From positions 24,207,001-24,271,000 of the forward strand of contig NC_089039.1 in NCBI RefSeq assembly GCF_034140825.1: 64,000 nt of DNA, written 5' to 3'. The notes beneath the pieces were generated by a model that was not told the origin of the DNA, searched no databases, and worked only from the letters and a program-made list of their open reading frames with translations. A program made the position numbers and the translations under genes. Origin of the DNA: Oryza sativa Japonica Group (Eukaryota > Streptophyta > Magnoliopsida > Poales > Poaceae). Below, in pieces: positions 38,183-53,379 of this stretch (position 1 is its first letter; the number at the start of each line of letters is the position of its first letter).

Positions 38183-38717
38183 CTACTTGTTGTTCATCAA
38201 CACCTTGACGAACTCCTTGTACTCGACGCGGCCCTCGCCGGCGGGATCCGCCTTGCGCACCATCTCGTCGGCCTCCTCCTCCGTCAGCCGGTCGCCGTGG
38301 GACACCATCGCCTGCCGGAGCTGCTCCGCCGGGATCACCCCGCTCCGCGCGTCGTCGAACACGTCCAAGCACGCCGCGAGCTCCTTCTCCGTCGCCCCGC
38401 GCCTCATCTTGCGCGCCGCCACCGACAGGAACGCCGCGAAGTCGATGTCTCCGCCGCCTCCGCCGCCGCCGCCGCTGGCGGTGGCGTCCGCCAGGAACCG
38501 CCGCGCCTCGGCCTCGTCGACGTTCTGGCCCAGCGACCGCAGCGCCGTCACGAGCTCGCCGGCGGCGATGCGACCTGCGGATGACGAGGACGATCAGTGG
38601 CAGGTTGGATGACGGGGAAACTAATCTTGGTGGCGGCTTACCGTCCTCGTCGCTGTCGAACAGGTCGAAGATTTCTCGGCACTCGTCCACCTGTTCTTGG
38701 GTCAGCTTGGCCGCCAT
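38183..38717 (-). CDS. CML9: Calmodulin-like protein (CML9)
   Basis: Two exons, 38642-38717 and 38183-38574, 155 aa. EF-hand 1 loop DSDEDGRIAAGE (about 21-32) looks functional. The second hand is degenerate: its loop is replaced by a run of glycines (DATASGGGGGGGGDIDF). EF-hand 3 loop DDARSGVIPAEQ has Gln instead of Glu at position 12. EF-hand 4 loop DPAGEGRVEYKE looks complete. It ends EFVKVLMNNK, parallel to EFVKVMMAK of calmodulin. A calcium sensor is expected, with perhaps two good sites. The intron splits codon 26 in phase 1, exactly as in the calmodulin gene 2 kb upstream, so the two are tandem duplicates. The symbol follows remembered rice nomenclature (Os05g41200). Confidence 0.93.
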
Positions 38718-39233
38718 GGATGAGAGAGAGAGATCAAGAATTTCGCCTAATTGCTGTGTCAAAGCGTCAGCTGGTAGCAAATTGGAATGGAAGATTTCTG
38801 GAGGAATTGAAAAGAAGCAAAGGCGTTTCTTTTTGACAGGTCAAAAGAGAATTAAAAACAAATTCATTTGATTAAATTCCTACCTTTGCAACTCACTTTT
38901 TCTTCATATGAAAAATAACAAATCAGTGAGCTAGTATGATTGAAACAAGGGAATTGGACAAGTTGAACGATGGAAAAGAGGAGGACGGGTCATCTACAGT
39001 GGTCATGGTCATATCATAGTGCTTCAATGGCATAAAGCGACGTTTCGTCCAACTTTGGTTCGATTCAGTTTAGCTGTAAAGATGGATAGATAGGACTCGA
39101 TGATTTGTCACACCGTTTATTAGTTGTTGTCCTTTCTTATTTCGATTCCGCATTTGTAATGTTGTTAGGTACACTCATTTCAAAGGTAACGAGGAAAAGA
39201 TAGGACTCGGTACCTAAAAGATAAAAAATAATA

Positions 39234-39465
39234 CTCTCTTCGTCCCATAATATAAGAGATTTTGAGTTTTTTGTTTGCACTGTTTGAACACTCGTCTTAT
39301 TAAAAAAAATTAGAATTATTATTTTTTTTTGACTTACTTTATTATTCAAAGTACTTTAAACATAACTTTTCGTTTTTTATATTTGCATAAATTTTTTATA
39401 TAAGATGAGTGGTCAAACACTATAAGCAAAAACTCAAAATCCCTTATATTATGGGACGGATAGAG
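39234..39465. mobile_element. Stowaway-type MITE
   Basis: 232 bp, starting ctctcttcgtcccataatat and ending atattatgggacggatagag, TA flanks. Long inverted repeats (gagattttgagttttt against aaaaactcaaaatccc). Confidence 0.85.
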
Positions 39466-39622
39466 TATCTATGAAATAGAATCTAAATAAGAAGAGTCAA
39501 TTTAAAGGTGTGACAAATCATTGAAACAATGTTGAACACAGACTAGAGCTACCACCTCTGTTCAAAAAGACATAAAAATTTCACTAATTTTATGCTTATC
39601 ACCTGAAGTGGGAAGTGGTAGC

Positions 39623-39803
39623 TAGTGACGGATCTAGGCATATTTTGTAGGGTAGGCCGACTCCACGGCTTTTTTTAAAGCATCCTACAAACCTTGATTT
39701 TCATGTATAAATTAACAAAATATAGTGAAATAATCACACTTAAATACAAACTAACTAATAATTGATCTTACAGGATTGGATTAAATTTCTGTTTCCGTCA
39801 CTG
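39623..39803. mobile_element. hAT-type MITE candidate
   Basis: Terminal inverts agtgacgga and tccgtcact with near-identical flanks (agtggtag on the left, ggtggtag on the right), which would be an 8-bp duplication with one mismatch, as for hAT elements. About 180 bp, no coding capacity. Confidence 0.55.
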
Positions 39804-40686
39804 GTGGTAGTAAAAGCCAAGAGCCAACAAACCAAACCGGTAGTCCTGAATCCTGATCCAGCTTAGCTCAACAGCCTGGACCCGTACCAGTACACCACTT
39901 GTATCCATGAGTGATTGTGCTCGAGCATGTACTGAGATTCCAGCAATGAAAAGCATTCGCTGTCAGGGTCTACTTTTCGTTGCTTCGTTTGGTTCCAGCC
40001 TACTACCTCCCTCAAAAAAAACAAAAAAAAAAACTCTAAACAGATTACGTGTAGATTCATAATACTATAATGTTGTCACATAGCATTCCAGATTTGCTTT
40101 TATGGGACAAAAGAAGCAGACATGAAGGCTTGACAGTGGCTATCAGTACTTGACTAGTCCTGATCAAAGGAAAGCTAACACTACACATTCAGTTCGTATG
40201 CATCATATATGCACCTTGGCATACTAATTTGTGAATGCCTCGAAACATAGGAGCACAAAATATAGTTGCGATAATTTTGCAGACATCAGCTAAAATTCAA
40301 CCAGGATCACCGATCATCAAAACATGGTCACATGGGTAGCCTCAGGATGCGGGGGATGGCTGCAACCATTCAATTCAGCACGCAACAGGGAAGTAAAGAT
40401 GATGATAGAAAGGAACCAGGCAATGCATATCTGCACAACGATCCAAGAAAAATGATGAAACCCCAACAAATCCTATGCTCCGGCAGGCGCAAGATAAGCA
40501 TCACAATCAAAAGAAACCAGGCATCTGATGTTGTTTCGCATGACTAGACCACCTAACCCGATCGCTACTCAACATTACCACCAGCAAAGATAGGTACTTA
40601 AAAGGAACATCACAAAGTACAGCTTTGTTGTAGGCCCTGACAGTTTTAGTTCACTTCAGACAGAACTTATTTAATGGGAACCCTCC

Positions 40687-45761
<5,075 letters not shown>

Positions 45762-48435
45762 TTAACCACCATTCTTTGTTCGCTTCGCCGTGGATGACCT
45801 TCGCAGCGGCTTGTACAGCACGAAGCTTACATACTTGGATTGAAACCGGTGAGTGACTCCAAGAGCAAGCAGCGACTGCGATCCCCATCCTTTCTCGATA
45901 TACAGGTGGTTGAGGACAACATGCTTTGGCTTCAGAGTTTGTTCTTCAGAGTTATCAGTATCACCAAGAACAGACATTACAAGCTGAGGTGGCAGTATAG
46001 GTGGCTCCTTGGCAAACTCCTCATCACCTGGGAGCTGGAGATCATAGCTGTGTTCAGGCGACGGAGGAGAGTCGAATCCTGCCACGCTGCCCAGGCTTTC
46101 TGGGATATAATCCTATTCAAAACAAAGATGTCTTCAGATAAAACCAAGAGGGAAATGCACATTTTTTTTTGCCTTTGCGGTTTTAGGTTCTCTCAATTTT
46201 GATTGCTAAAATCAATAATTAGCATATTCTTACTGACATGGACATCGAGGAGGTTGGCAACCTGCCCTCCCTCATCAGCCACATGAGGTAGTTCAGGGAC
46301 ATATTTCGGTTCCCCATCGACGATGATCCTGTAATGGTATACCCCTGATGGCAGAACTAGCAATATGGTATGGTCTTTCCCAGACTTCTCTAACACCCTC
46401 CTGACAATAAAATGCCGGATTTGTATTTTAGCATCTTATTTCTGAAATGTGGAAACAATCTGAACATGAAATTTCATTGTTAAATAGCATGTACCTTGAT
46501 GTCCAGTTATCCCATGATCCTTCCACAAACACCTCATTTCCTCCTTGACTCCATGAGATCAAAGTTGGAATTCCCTTCTCCTGGGGATGGTTATTGGTGG
46601 ATTCATCCGATTCATTTATCCATGAATTGTTGAAAACAGGAGAAAATTCAGTAGGTATATGCAGTGGGGCTACTGGAACCTGCAATGTGCACTTGCCTGT
46701 CAGTTCAAGCAGGACTAGCAATAATACTCAAACATGTGAGTTATTCTCACTCCCAAATAAATACAGATTAGCAACATTCTTAATATGAAAGATGGCAAAA
46801 GGTAATAGTTGCCAACTTGTTATGGCACAGTTATAGCAAACTGAAGCATGAGCTCATGACATATCTCTTCCAATATTACAGGAACTGAAACAGTTAATGA
46901 TGTATTGATGTGTAACATTCCATAGGTCAAAATGAAATTGATGAGAAAGTGTGTGAAGACTGGACGCTGACTTCATTCTACAGGGAAAAGGGAGAGCAGT
47001 TTTAACTGGGACTAAAGACTCTAAGAGTAATATATAATAACTGAAGTTGTACAAACATTTGTAATTAGACAGATCAAAATACTAGAATATATTCCTCATA
47101 TGTAACTGAAGTATTCCCTGTTAAATTACTTGCAACTCATCATCTCACTAACATGTTGGTCCAGGGCTCACGTGAGATATCAGTGGCAAATAAGGGAACA
47201 TGGAGTCTTTCAAACTTTCAACGCTAAAAATAAAGAAATTGCCCAAATGCAGAACAACACAGTTTTCAGGATTATGAACTAGTATTACTCCAAGAACCAG
47301 CCATTTGACCTTTGTGAATTGTAGGCAAGGCCAACCAAGAACCAAGTGATTACAATGACACGTCTTCTAAATTCATGGGCTGTCTCGGAATCAGGAGTAA
47401 ACAATGCGCTCTACATGGACACATTAAAAACTTGTAGCCTTAGCACACAGTACCACCATATCTTATCAGTACCAAAACCCCTCAAAACTAGATCATGGTC
47501 TCCATGCTTTTGTAATTAACGAGGGAAATGAAAGAATCAACAGCACCAAGATTATCTAGAATAGTAGTACTCCACATACAGCCGCCACAGCTCAATTTCT
47601 ATCATATAATGATTAAAAAAAAGGTATATGTGCCCTCTAGGGGTAAGAGGGCCAACTTGCCCACTACAGTGTGTGGAACTAATCCAAGATTCAGAGCCAC
47701 CCAATCCGTTTGCAGAGAATCCAGGTGCCACCAAATCTATCAACAGTTCTTGACAGAGCCTTTTATTGCGGTGAAGTTTTTTTATATAGCAACAAGGAGT
47801 CAAGAACACACTCTTTGAGAATATCGGAAAGAGATACAAGTTGCGGATTAGTTATAGATCTGTAAGCTTTAGCCCTCAGCTTCAGCTTCTGCTACCCACT
47901 AACCCTACAGTTGAAGGCTTGAAGCAAAGTGAGCTGCCATTTCAAGTTTATCAACACTGGATGGATCTTGCTGAATTCTGATGAGTGAAAGAAGTGAAGA
48001 GGATTCATAGAAAATTCACCCCCTTTTGTGTGTGTGCGTCACAACCAAGCTCGCAAATCGCAACCAGTGCTAATGCTAAATTGCCAAGCTAATCAAACAA
48101 TCTCGACAAAAAACAAGAACTCGACATCATCGAGCGAGACTAATTTAGCAAGGCACAATCGAGGAGGAAACACTCTTTTACGGTTTTACCACGCAAAAGC
48201 CACCAAGAACATCAAATCAAAAGGAAGTAAAAATTAATAAAAATTAATCACCACATCTCACCTGCGGCGTGAAGACGTAGGGCACCGGGGGAGGCAGCTC
48301 CCGCATCACGGCGTCCGGCGGCATAAGCGGCGGCGGAGCCCGGGCCGCTGCCCCCGCCGAGCCAGCCACTCCGGCGGCGGCCCCCGCCGCCACGTGGCCG
48401 TTCTCCTCCCCTTCCTTGCCGCTCGCGTTCCCCAT
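45762..48435 (-). CDS. AKINB1: SnRK1 regulatory subunit beta (AKINbeta1)
   Basis: Four exons, 48262-48435, 46495-46679, 46238-46400 and 45762-46112; 290 aa. The N-terminus MGNASGKE has the Gly-2 and downstream Ser of an N-myristoylation signal, followed by an Ala/Pro-rich stretch. The KIS/CBM48 domain covers about 95-180 (IPTLISWSQGGNEVFVEGSW, SGVYHYRIIVDGEPKYVPEL, LLDVHDYIPE). The ASC domain follows (PPILPPQL, KPKHVVLNHLYIEKGWGSQS, LGVTHRFQSKYVSFVLYKPL) and binds the kinase and gamma subunits. After VLYKPLRR, where many homologues stop, there is a basic tail SSTAKRTKNGG. The third donor (CCAT|gtcagt) is weak, but it is the one that keeps frame and gives DVHDYIPE. Two G-boxes lie upstream. 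The protein scaffolds the energy-sensing kinase SnRK1. Confidence 0.93.
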
Positions 48436-48704
48436 ACCCCGCCGCCCGGATCCCTCGCCGACCCCAACCCACAGCTACTCGCCTACTCCAGTACTCCTCC
48501 CACCTCCACCAATCAAACCAAGCAAGCAAGCAGCCCAACTCCCACCGGCAGCAGCAGCAGCAGCAGCTCAAACCAGACACGACGAGAATGCGGACGGCGG
48601 ACAGGAGGAGGGCCCCCACTCTCGCGCTCCTCGCCGACGTGGTCGCCGCGAATCTCGCCTCAGCCGCCGGCCGCTTCGCCGGAGGCAGGGGAGGAGGAGG
48701 AGGA

Positions 48705-48741
48705 GGCGATATAAGAGGCAGTTTGGCACGTGGGTCACGTG
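48705..48741 (-). promoter_or_regulatory. Tandem G-boxes and TATA-like motif of the SnRK1 beta gene
   Basis: Two CACGTG boxes at 48727-48732 and 48736-48741, three bases apart, lie about 15-30 bp upstream of a minus-strand TATA-like cttatatcg (about 48705-48714) and about 290 bp from the ATG. One reads cacgtggg and the other cacgtgac in opposite orientations, so both resemble ABA-response elements. bZIP or bHLH control is an inference. Confidence 0.6.
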
Positions 48742-48849
48742 ACTCGCACGCCGCGCCACGCCCGCACGCTCGCGGCGCCGGCTTTAATTTCCGGCGGATT
48801 TCCCCCGCCGTTGGATCGGCCAAGTTTATTTTTCACACATATCCCACCC

Positions 48850-50377
48850 GTTGCAATAAGCGACAAAAGAACTAGAATACTTTCACGTTATTAAATTGTA
48901 GTTGTAATTATTTTCTACTTTAAACACTCCCCAGATATTTATATTCCTACCAAAATGCTTGTATTTTAGGATGGGGAGTAGAAATAAAGTTATTTCGAGA
49001 TTAACATGAGAGGTGAAAAATGGAGCTATCCTTTAATTCGTTGTCCTAGGATTAGCATCTTCTTCTAGATTGAGTGTTTTTACGGATGAAGTAATTAGTA
49101 GTCTGGATTAGGATGATGCTTTTAGTTGGTGTGTTTGCGGGGATAGCTATTCAATTTAGTCAAAATTTTTGGCTTTGCGATGAGAATATTATTTTTCAAA
49201 GATTTGGATAGAGACAGCGAGAAAACAATACTAGTACTACCTTATAGATGTGGGAATTTCGCATTTCAGCAGTACTACTTCTGGATAGGGCCTGCTTTTC
49301 TCTGATTTGTTGCAGTCCTTCCGAGAGAGGTCATGTACTACTACTATTTACCCTATTTATCAGCTCACTCATATAATAATTAACTTTTCCCTATAAATAT
49401 ATGGTACACATGTCTGTCTCACAGATTTTCTTGGTTCCTATATCTAAACCGGCTGTAAACTTACAGCCCGCTTCTCATCTCTCTTCTCTCCTCTCTCATC
49501 CACCTCAGCATTCAGGCTTCTTATAGCCCTCTATTATACTTGCTCTAAGCACAGTGAATGATGACATTCATGATTTTTCTTTTTCTCTTTTAAAAAAAAG
49601 AACAGCTTTTAATCAACTTAAGTCTTAGTTCGTTCTGATTGTATTTTAAGTCTTAAGATGTAGATTGTATTTTGGTTTTTGTTAGCATGTTTTAAATTAT
49701 TAAACGATATGTTTCGTACAAAAGTTTTCTATATAGAAGTTTCTCTAAAATATCAAATAAAGGTATCTTTTGAGTTTGTAATAATTGAAACTTAATTAAT
49801 TATATGTTATTGGTTTTCTTATTTTATATGCTCTTAATTTTGTCCAACTATAGGTTACAAGTGGACATTAAGCCATCACCGTTAATACTTGGAGGTGTAA
49901 ACTTTAGTAGAGTTGAACTAGTATGCTTAATAAATGACACGACCGAAAATAATATGGATGCTCTAAATATGAAGCCGGGAAAGAATATCGTAATAAATAT
50001 CATGGAGAGATTTTGTGAAGGACCTACTCGGAAGGCTTATAATTGGTCCAATTTCGGTGTAAATTATTCATGTAATTTTCTTTACTAAACTCAAAAGTCT
50101 GCTTGATTGACCGTGCATGCCTAGATCAGTCCAGGATTATACATTTCAGTCATTGTTTCGTTTATTTATATTCTTATCCGAATCACATGTTATCAAATAA
50201 AAAGCCTTTTGTAAATAAAATTTTATATACATGTCCTTTGTGACTTAAAGTAAATATTGTAAAATAAATTATGTTGAAATTTTTGAAATTCAAAACTAAC
50301 TTTTAAAATTTAATTTTTAGCTTATAAGCATAAGTATAAATGAAAAATATGAGACATTTGGATCATAATATTTACTA
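48850..50377. other. AT-rich intergenic DNA, no gene seen
   Basis: Contains a copy of the dispersed AT-rich repeat (about 49690-49800, attaaacgatatgtttcgta). An open frame at 49804-50088 has no recognisable features and may be a transposon relic. Confidence 0.4.
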
Positions 50378-50452
50378 CTCCCTCAGTCCCATAATATAAA
50401 TGATAATAGGTGGATGTGACAGTTATCCCTTGTATCATGGGGACAGAGGGAG
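50378..50452. mobile_element. Very short Stowaway-type MITE
   Basis: 75 bp, starting ctccctcagtcccataata and ending atggggacagagggag, TA flanks. Probably an internally deleted derivative. Confidence 0.65.
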
Positions 50453-50645
50453 TATAAAGAATAAAGCTTGCGTGCTTAACTGTAGGGAAAAAACCGTGCA
50501 CCTTGTAACCCACTAGAAACTTAGTTATGACCCGCTTAGCTCAATGAAAATGAGGATTCAAGGGTATACTTTGATTCTATAAAAATAACAGAAAAATCAA
50601 CACAGTTTGTGTCAATCATCATCATTGTTTCTACTCAATCTACTA

Positions 50646-51204
50646 CTCCCCTATCTACTTTTGATAGAAATATTTTTAAATCTGAAAAATTTACTTTTGA
50701 TAGGTATATTTCAATCCAACCACATATCTTCTTACTAATGACTTTCTCGGATTTAATGCGTGATCTTCATTCTTCCACACAAGATTGACTACATGGGCAT
50801 CGATAAATGTAAATATTAATGAATCACTTGTATACGAGGGATAACTAGTAGCTTGTTTAAATGGATGATAAGAGCACCCACAATGGTAAAGTAAAGTGTT
50901 CTATATAAAACATGTACATCTCAGCAATAGACTAGATTAATAGTAAACCACCTCAATAGTATGTCTATATGGGTATCTATAGCTCTCTAATCCATTGCCT
51001 CGTTTTTCTCTATAGACTATCTCCAGGTTAGTAGATAGCTTTGCTCTCTCTCTTCATTTAATCTCTTCCAGGTAGAAAAATATACTGATATGGATCTCTT
51101 GTAAATAGCCTATAGATAACCATTGTGGATGTCCTAAGTAGAATTACTTATCCTTAGTCATTGTGCCAGGATAAAATATGATTATCAAAAATAGATAGAG
51201 GGGG
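50646..51204. mobile_element. Stowaway-type MITE (ctacttttgatag family) split by a Tourist-like element
   Basis: Starts ctcccctatctacttttgat and ends atcaaaaatagatagagggg, TA flanks. Comparison with the sister copy at 27380-27650 shows its interior is interrupted at 50872-51134. Confidence 0.82.
50872..51134. mobile_element. Tourist-type MITE with TAA duplication
   Basis: 263 bp with ends gagcacccacaatgg and ccattgtggatgtcc, flanked by TAA at 50869-50871 and 51135-51137, the target preference of PIF/Harbinger MITEs. The sister Stowaway copy (about 27570-27600, gatgataagtagaattac) shows the uninterrupted target. Confidence 0.85.
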
Positions 51205-52340
51205 TACTAAGGACTATTTTGATTTGAAGCTAAATTGTGCCTTATCAAATTGTTGGCACATTAATTATTAACATTTATAGTATTTGATTTGCTACCAAAA
51301 TACACCAATAACACACATAAGTTATAAGAAAATTGGCTCTATCAAATTTATCCAAATTTTAATATTGTTAATATTTTAATATGGTGGTAAAACAAACATG
51401 CAAAGACCAATAAACCTTGTAAACTTCATGAGCAAGGGAAGTACTACTACCACAAAGGTCCCACAAATTCTTTCAACACAAAGGCAGGCCAGTAAATTCC
51501 TTACCCTACTGAGGAAGATATCAATTTGAAAAATCAATACTATGATTTAAGAACGGAAAATAACCTTGTGCTTTGGACAAAATATACACAACTGAGAGAA
51601 ATAAATGGGGGCAGTTTGGCGACCATTATTTGCAGTAACGAAGGACGATGATGATAATAACCGGAGGGAGGGGGCAGCAGGAGGACGGATTGGATAGGTA
51701 GGGCCGTGCTTATCCACTTTACACACACTGACTGATCTCTTTTTGCTTGGGGATACCGTGGATTTTCTGCGCTGTTCGGCGAGTGTGACTTTTGTGTGTT
51801 CGGTTCAGAAAACTACACGAGTTACCAGGTTTACAAACTGCGCAGTTATCACGTTTTCAGTTTTTCAGAATCATGATATATTTTATGGTAACCGTGCAGT
51901 TTTCATGATAACCACACGGTTACATAGGTAAACCTATCCCAAACTGTTTGGTAAACCCTGGTTACAAGTGCATGATTAACTAAGTATCAAATGTTATAAA
52001 ATCAAAAAATAAATTTATTTAGATTTTAAAGAAATTTGAAAGTTTTTAATATAAAATGCATCATTTATCAGTCATACAAAATGTGGGAGTGGCCTAACAG
52101 GACAGTGCCTAAGACTAATCAAATGTCATATTGAGTGTAGAAAACATTTTATCAGTGCATTAATTATTACAAAGTTGAATAATAAGTTTATTTGATTTTT
52201 AAAAGAAGAACTTCTACTTAAAAAGAATTCAGCGTCCCACGATAATTTATTACTACTCCACTAGGTCGTAGGAGGTTCAAAAGAACAAGACACAAATTGT
52301 CAAATTTTCTAGTATTATTTTAGGGAATAGGCCGAGTAGA
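51205..52340. other. AT-rich intergenic DNA, no gene seen
   Basis: No gene, RNA or clear element boundary was recognised. A stretch at about 51780-51960 repeats short acggttacc/ggttaccat-like words and may be transposon-derived. Confidence 0.4.
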
Positions 52341-52344
52341 ATTT

Positions 52345-53375
52345 GCTATGTGTGACCATTTATTCCAACATATTTGGCTCGAAAGCCAAAATTACACGTG
52401 AAATCAACCCCACAAACAGCTTCTGTATTCAGAATCTGGATGGTCAAATTAGTATTAGCATGGTTTTTTAAATAAAAAATTGGTTGAAAACTAAATATAA
52501 TGTTAGCCTCAATAATATTGCTCCCTTTATAGCCTTATAGGTACATGCCTAATTGTAAGATAGTTTAGGATCGTGACTTATTTTGTTGTAACCTATTTTG
52601 TTTGAAAGCCAAAATTACTTTTGGAAGCAATTCCCAACAACTTGTGACATCAAAATGAAGATGATCAGATTAGCTAGCCTGTTTTTTTAAGGGTGTGTTC
52701 AGATGCCCCATTTTCCAACCCCTCTTCCTCGTTTTCCACGCGCATGCTTTTCAAACTGCTAAACGGTGTGTCTTTTGTAAAAAGTTTCTATACAAAAGTT
52801 GCTTAAAAAAATTAAATTAATCCATTTTGAAAAAAATAGCTAATACTTAATTAATTACGTGCTAATGGACTGCTCCGTTTTCCGTGAGTACTATTTTCCC
52901 GGTTGGGAACAACCAACTGCGAACACACCCTTAATCTGGGTTGAAAATGAAATATGAAGCTAGCTTCAATAATATTGCCTCCTTTACACTTTACACAGGT
53001 ATGGCCCCATTGGAATATATTTGAGATGTGATGATTTATTTTATTCTAACCAATCTGGTTTGAAAGCCAAAAATACATTTGAAAGCAATCCCTAACAACT
53101 TGTGAAATCAAAATCAGGACGATCTCAAATTAGTTGGTCTGTTCTGTTGTGAATTTAGGCTAAATATCAAATAGAAAGCTAACCTCAACATTTCTTCTTA
53201 TTTACTAGGTAGTCTGATTGGCTGATTGGAAGGTATGTTAGGCTGCTGCTTATTTTATTACAAATAATTTGGTTTGTAAGACAAAAATTGCATGTGATGA
53301 AAGCAACCCTCAACAGCTTGTGTCATCAAAATTGGGAGATCAGTTTAGCTAGCCAGCCTCAATATTTTTTTTCTT
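52345..53375. repeat. Degenerate tandem array, about four units of about 215 bp
   Basis: The landmark gaaagccaaaatta recurs at about 52381, 52604, 53062 and (as gtaagacaaaaattg) 53276. Each is followed by caaccc/caattccc, then caacaacttgtgacatcaaaat or a close variant, then a gatcagattagctagcc-like block and a cctcaataatatt-like block. Removing the MITE at 52691-52930 gives a regular spacing of about 213-223 bp. The units are strongly diverged, so the array is old. Function unknown. Confidence 0.7.
52691..52930. mobile_element. MITE inserted in the tandem array
   Basis: 240 bp with perfect ends gggtgtgttc and gaacacaccc, flanked by TTAA on both sides (52687-52690, 52931-52934). The interior carries gcttttcaaactgctaaacg and cttaattaattacgtgctaa, the words of a dispersed family found elsewhere in the window. 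It interrupts the second array unit. The superfamily is unsure (Tourist-like TTA, or a TTAA target). Confidence 0.75.
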
Positions 53376-53379
53376 GTTT

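Larger units (their letters stand above)
38730..40686. other. Spacer between CML9 and calmodulin
   Basis: CML9 promoter DNA, then two MITE-type elements (39234-39465 and about 39623-39803). The right part, about 40330-40686, is probably calmodulin 3' UTR. No other gene seen. Confidence 0.45.

Noticed and set aside
49804-50088. 94-aa plus-strand open frame
   Set aside because: No recognisable domain or codon bias in AT-rich repeat-like DNA; may be a transposon relic.
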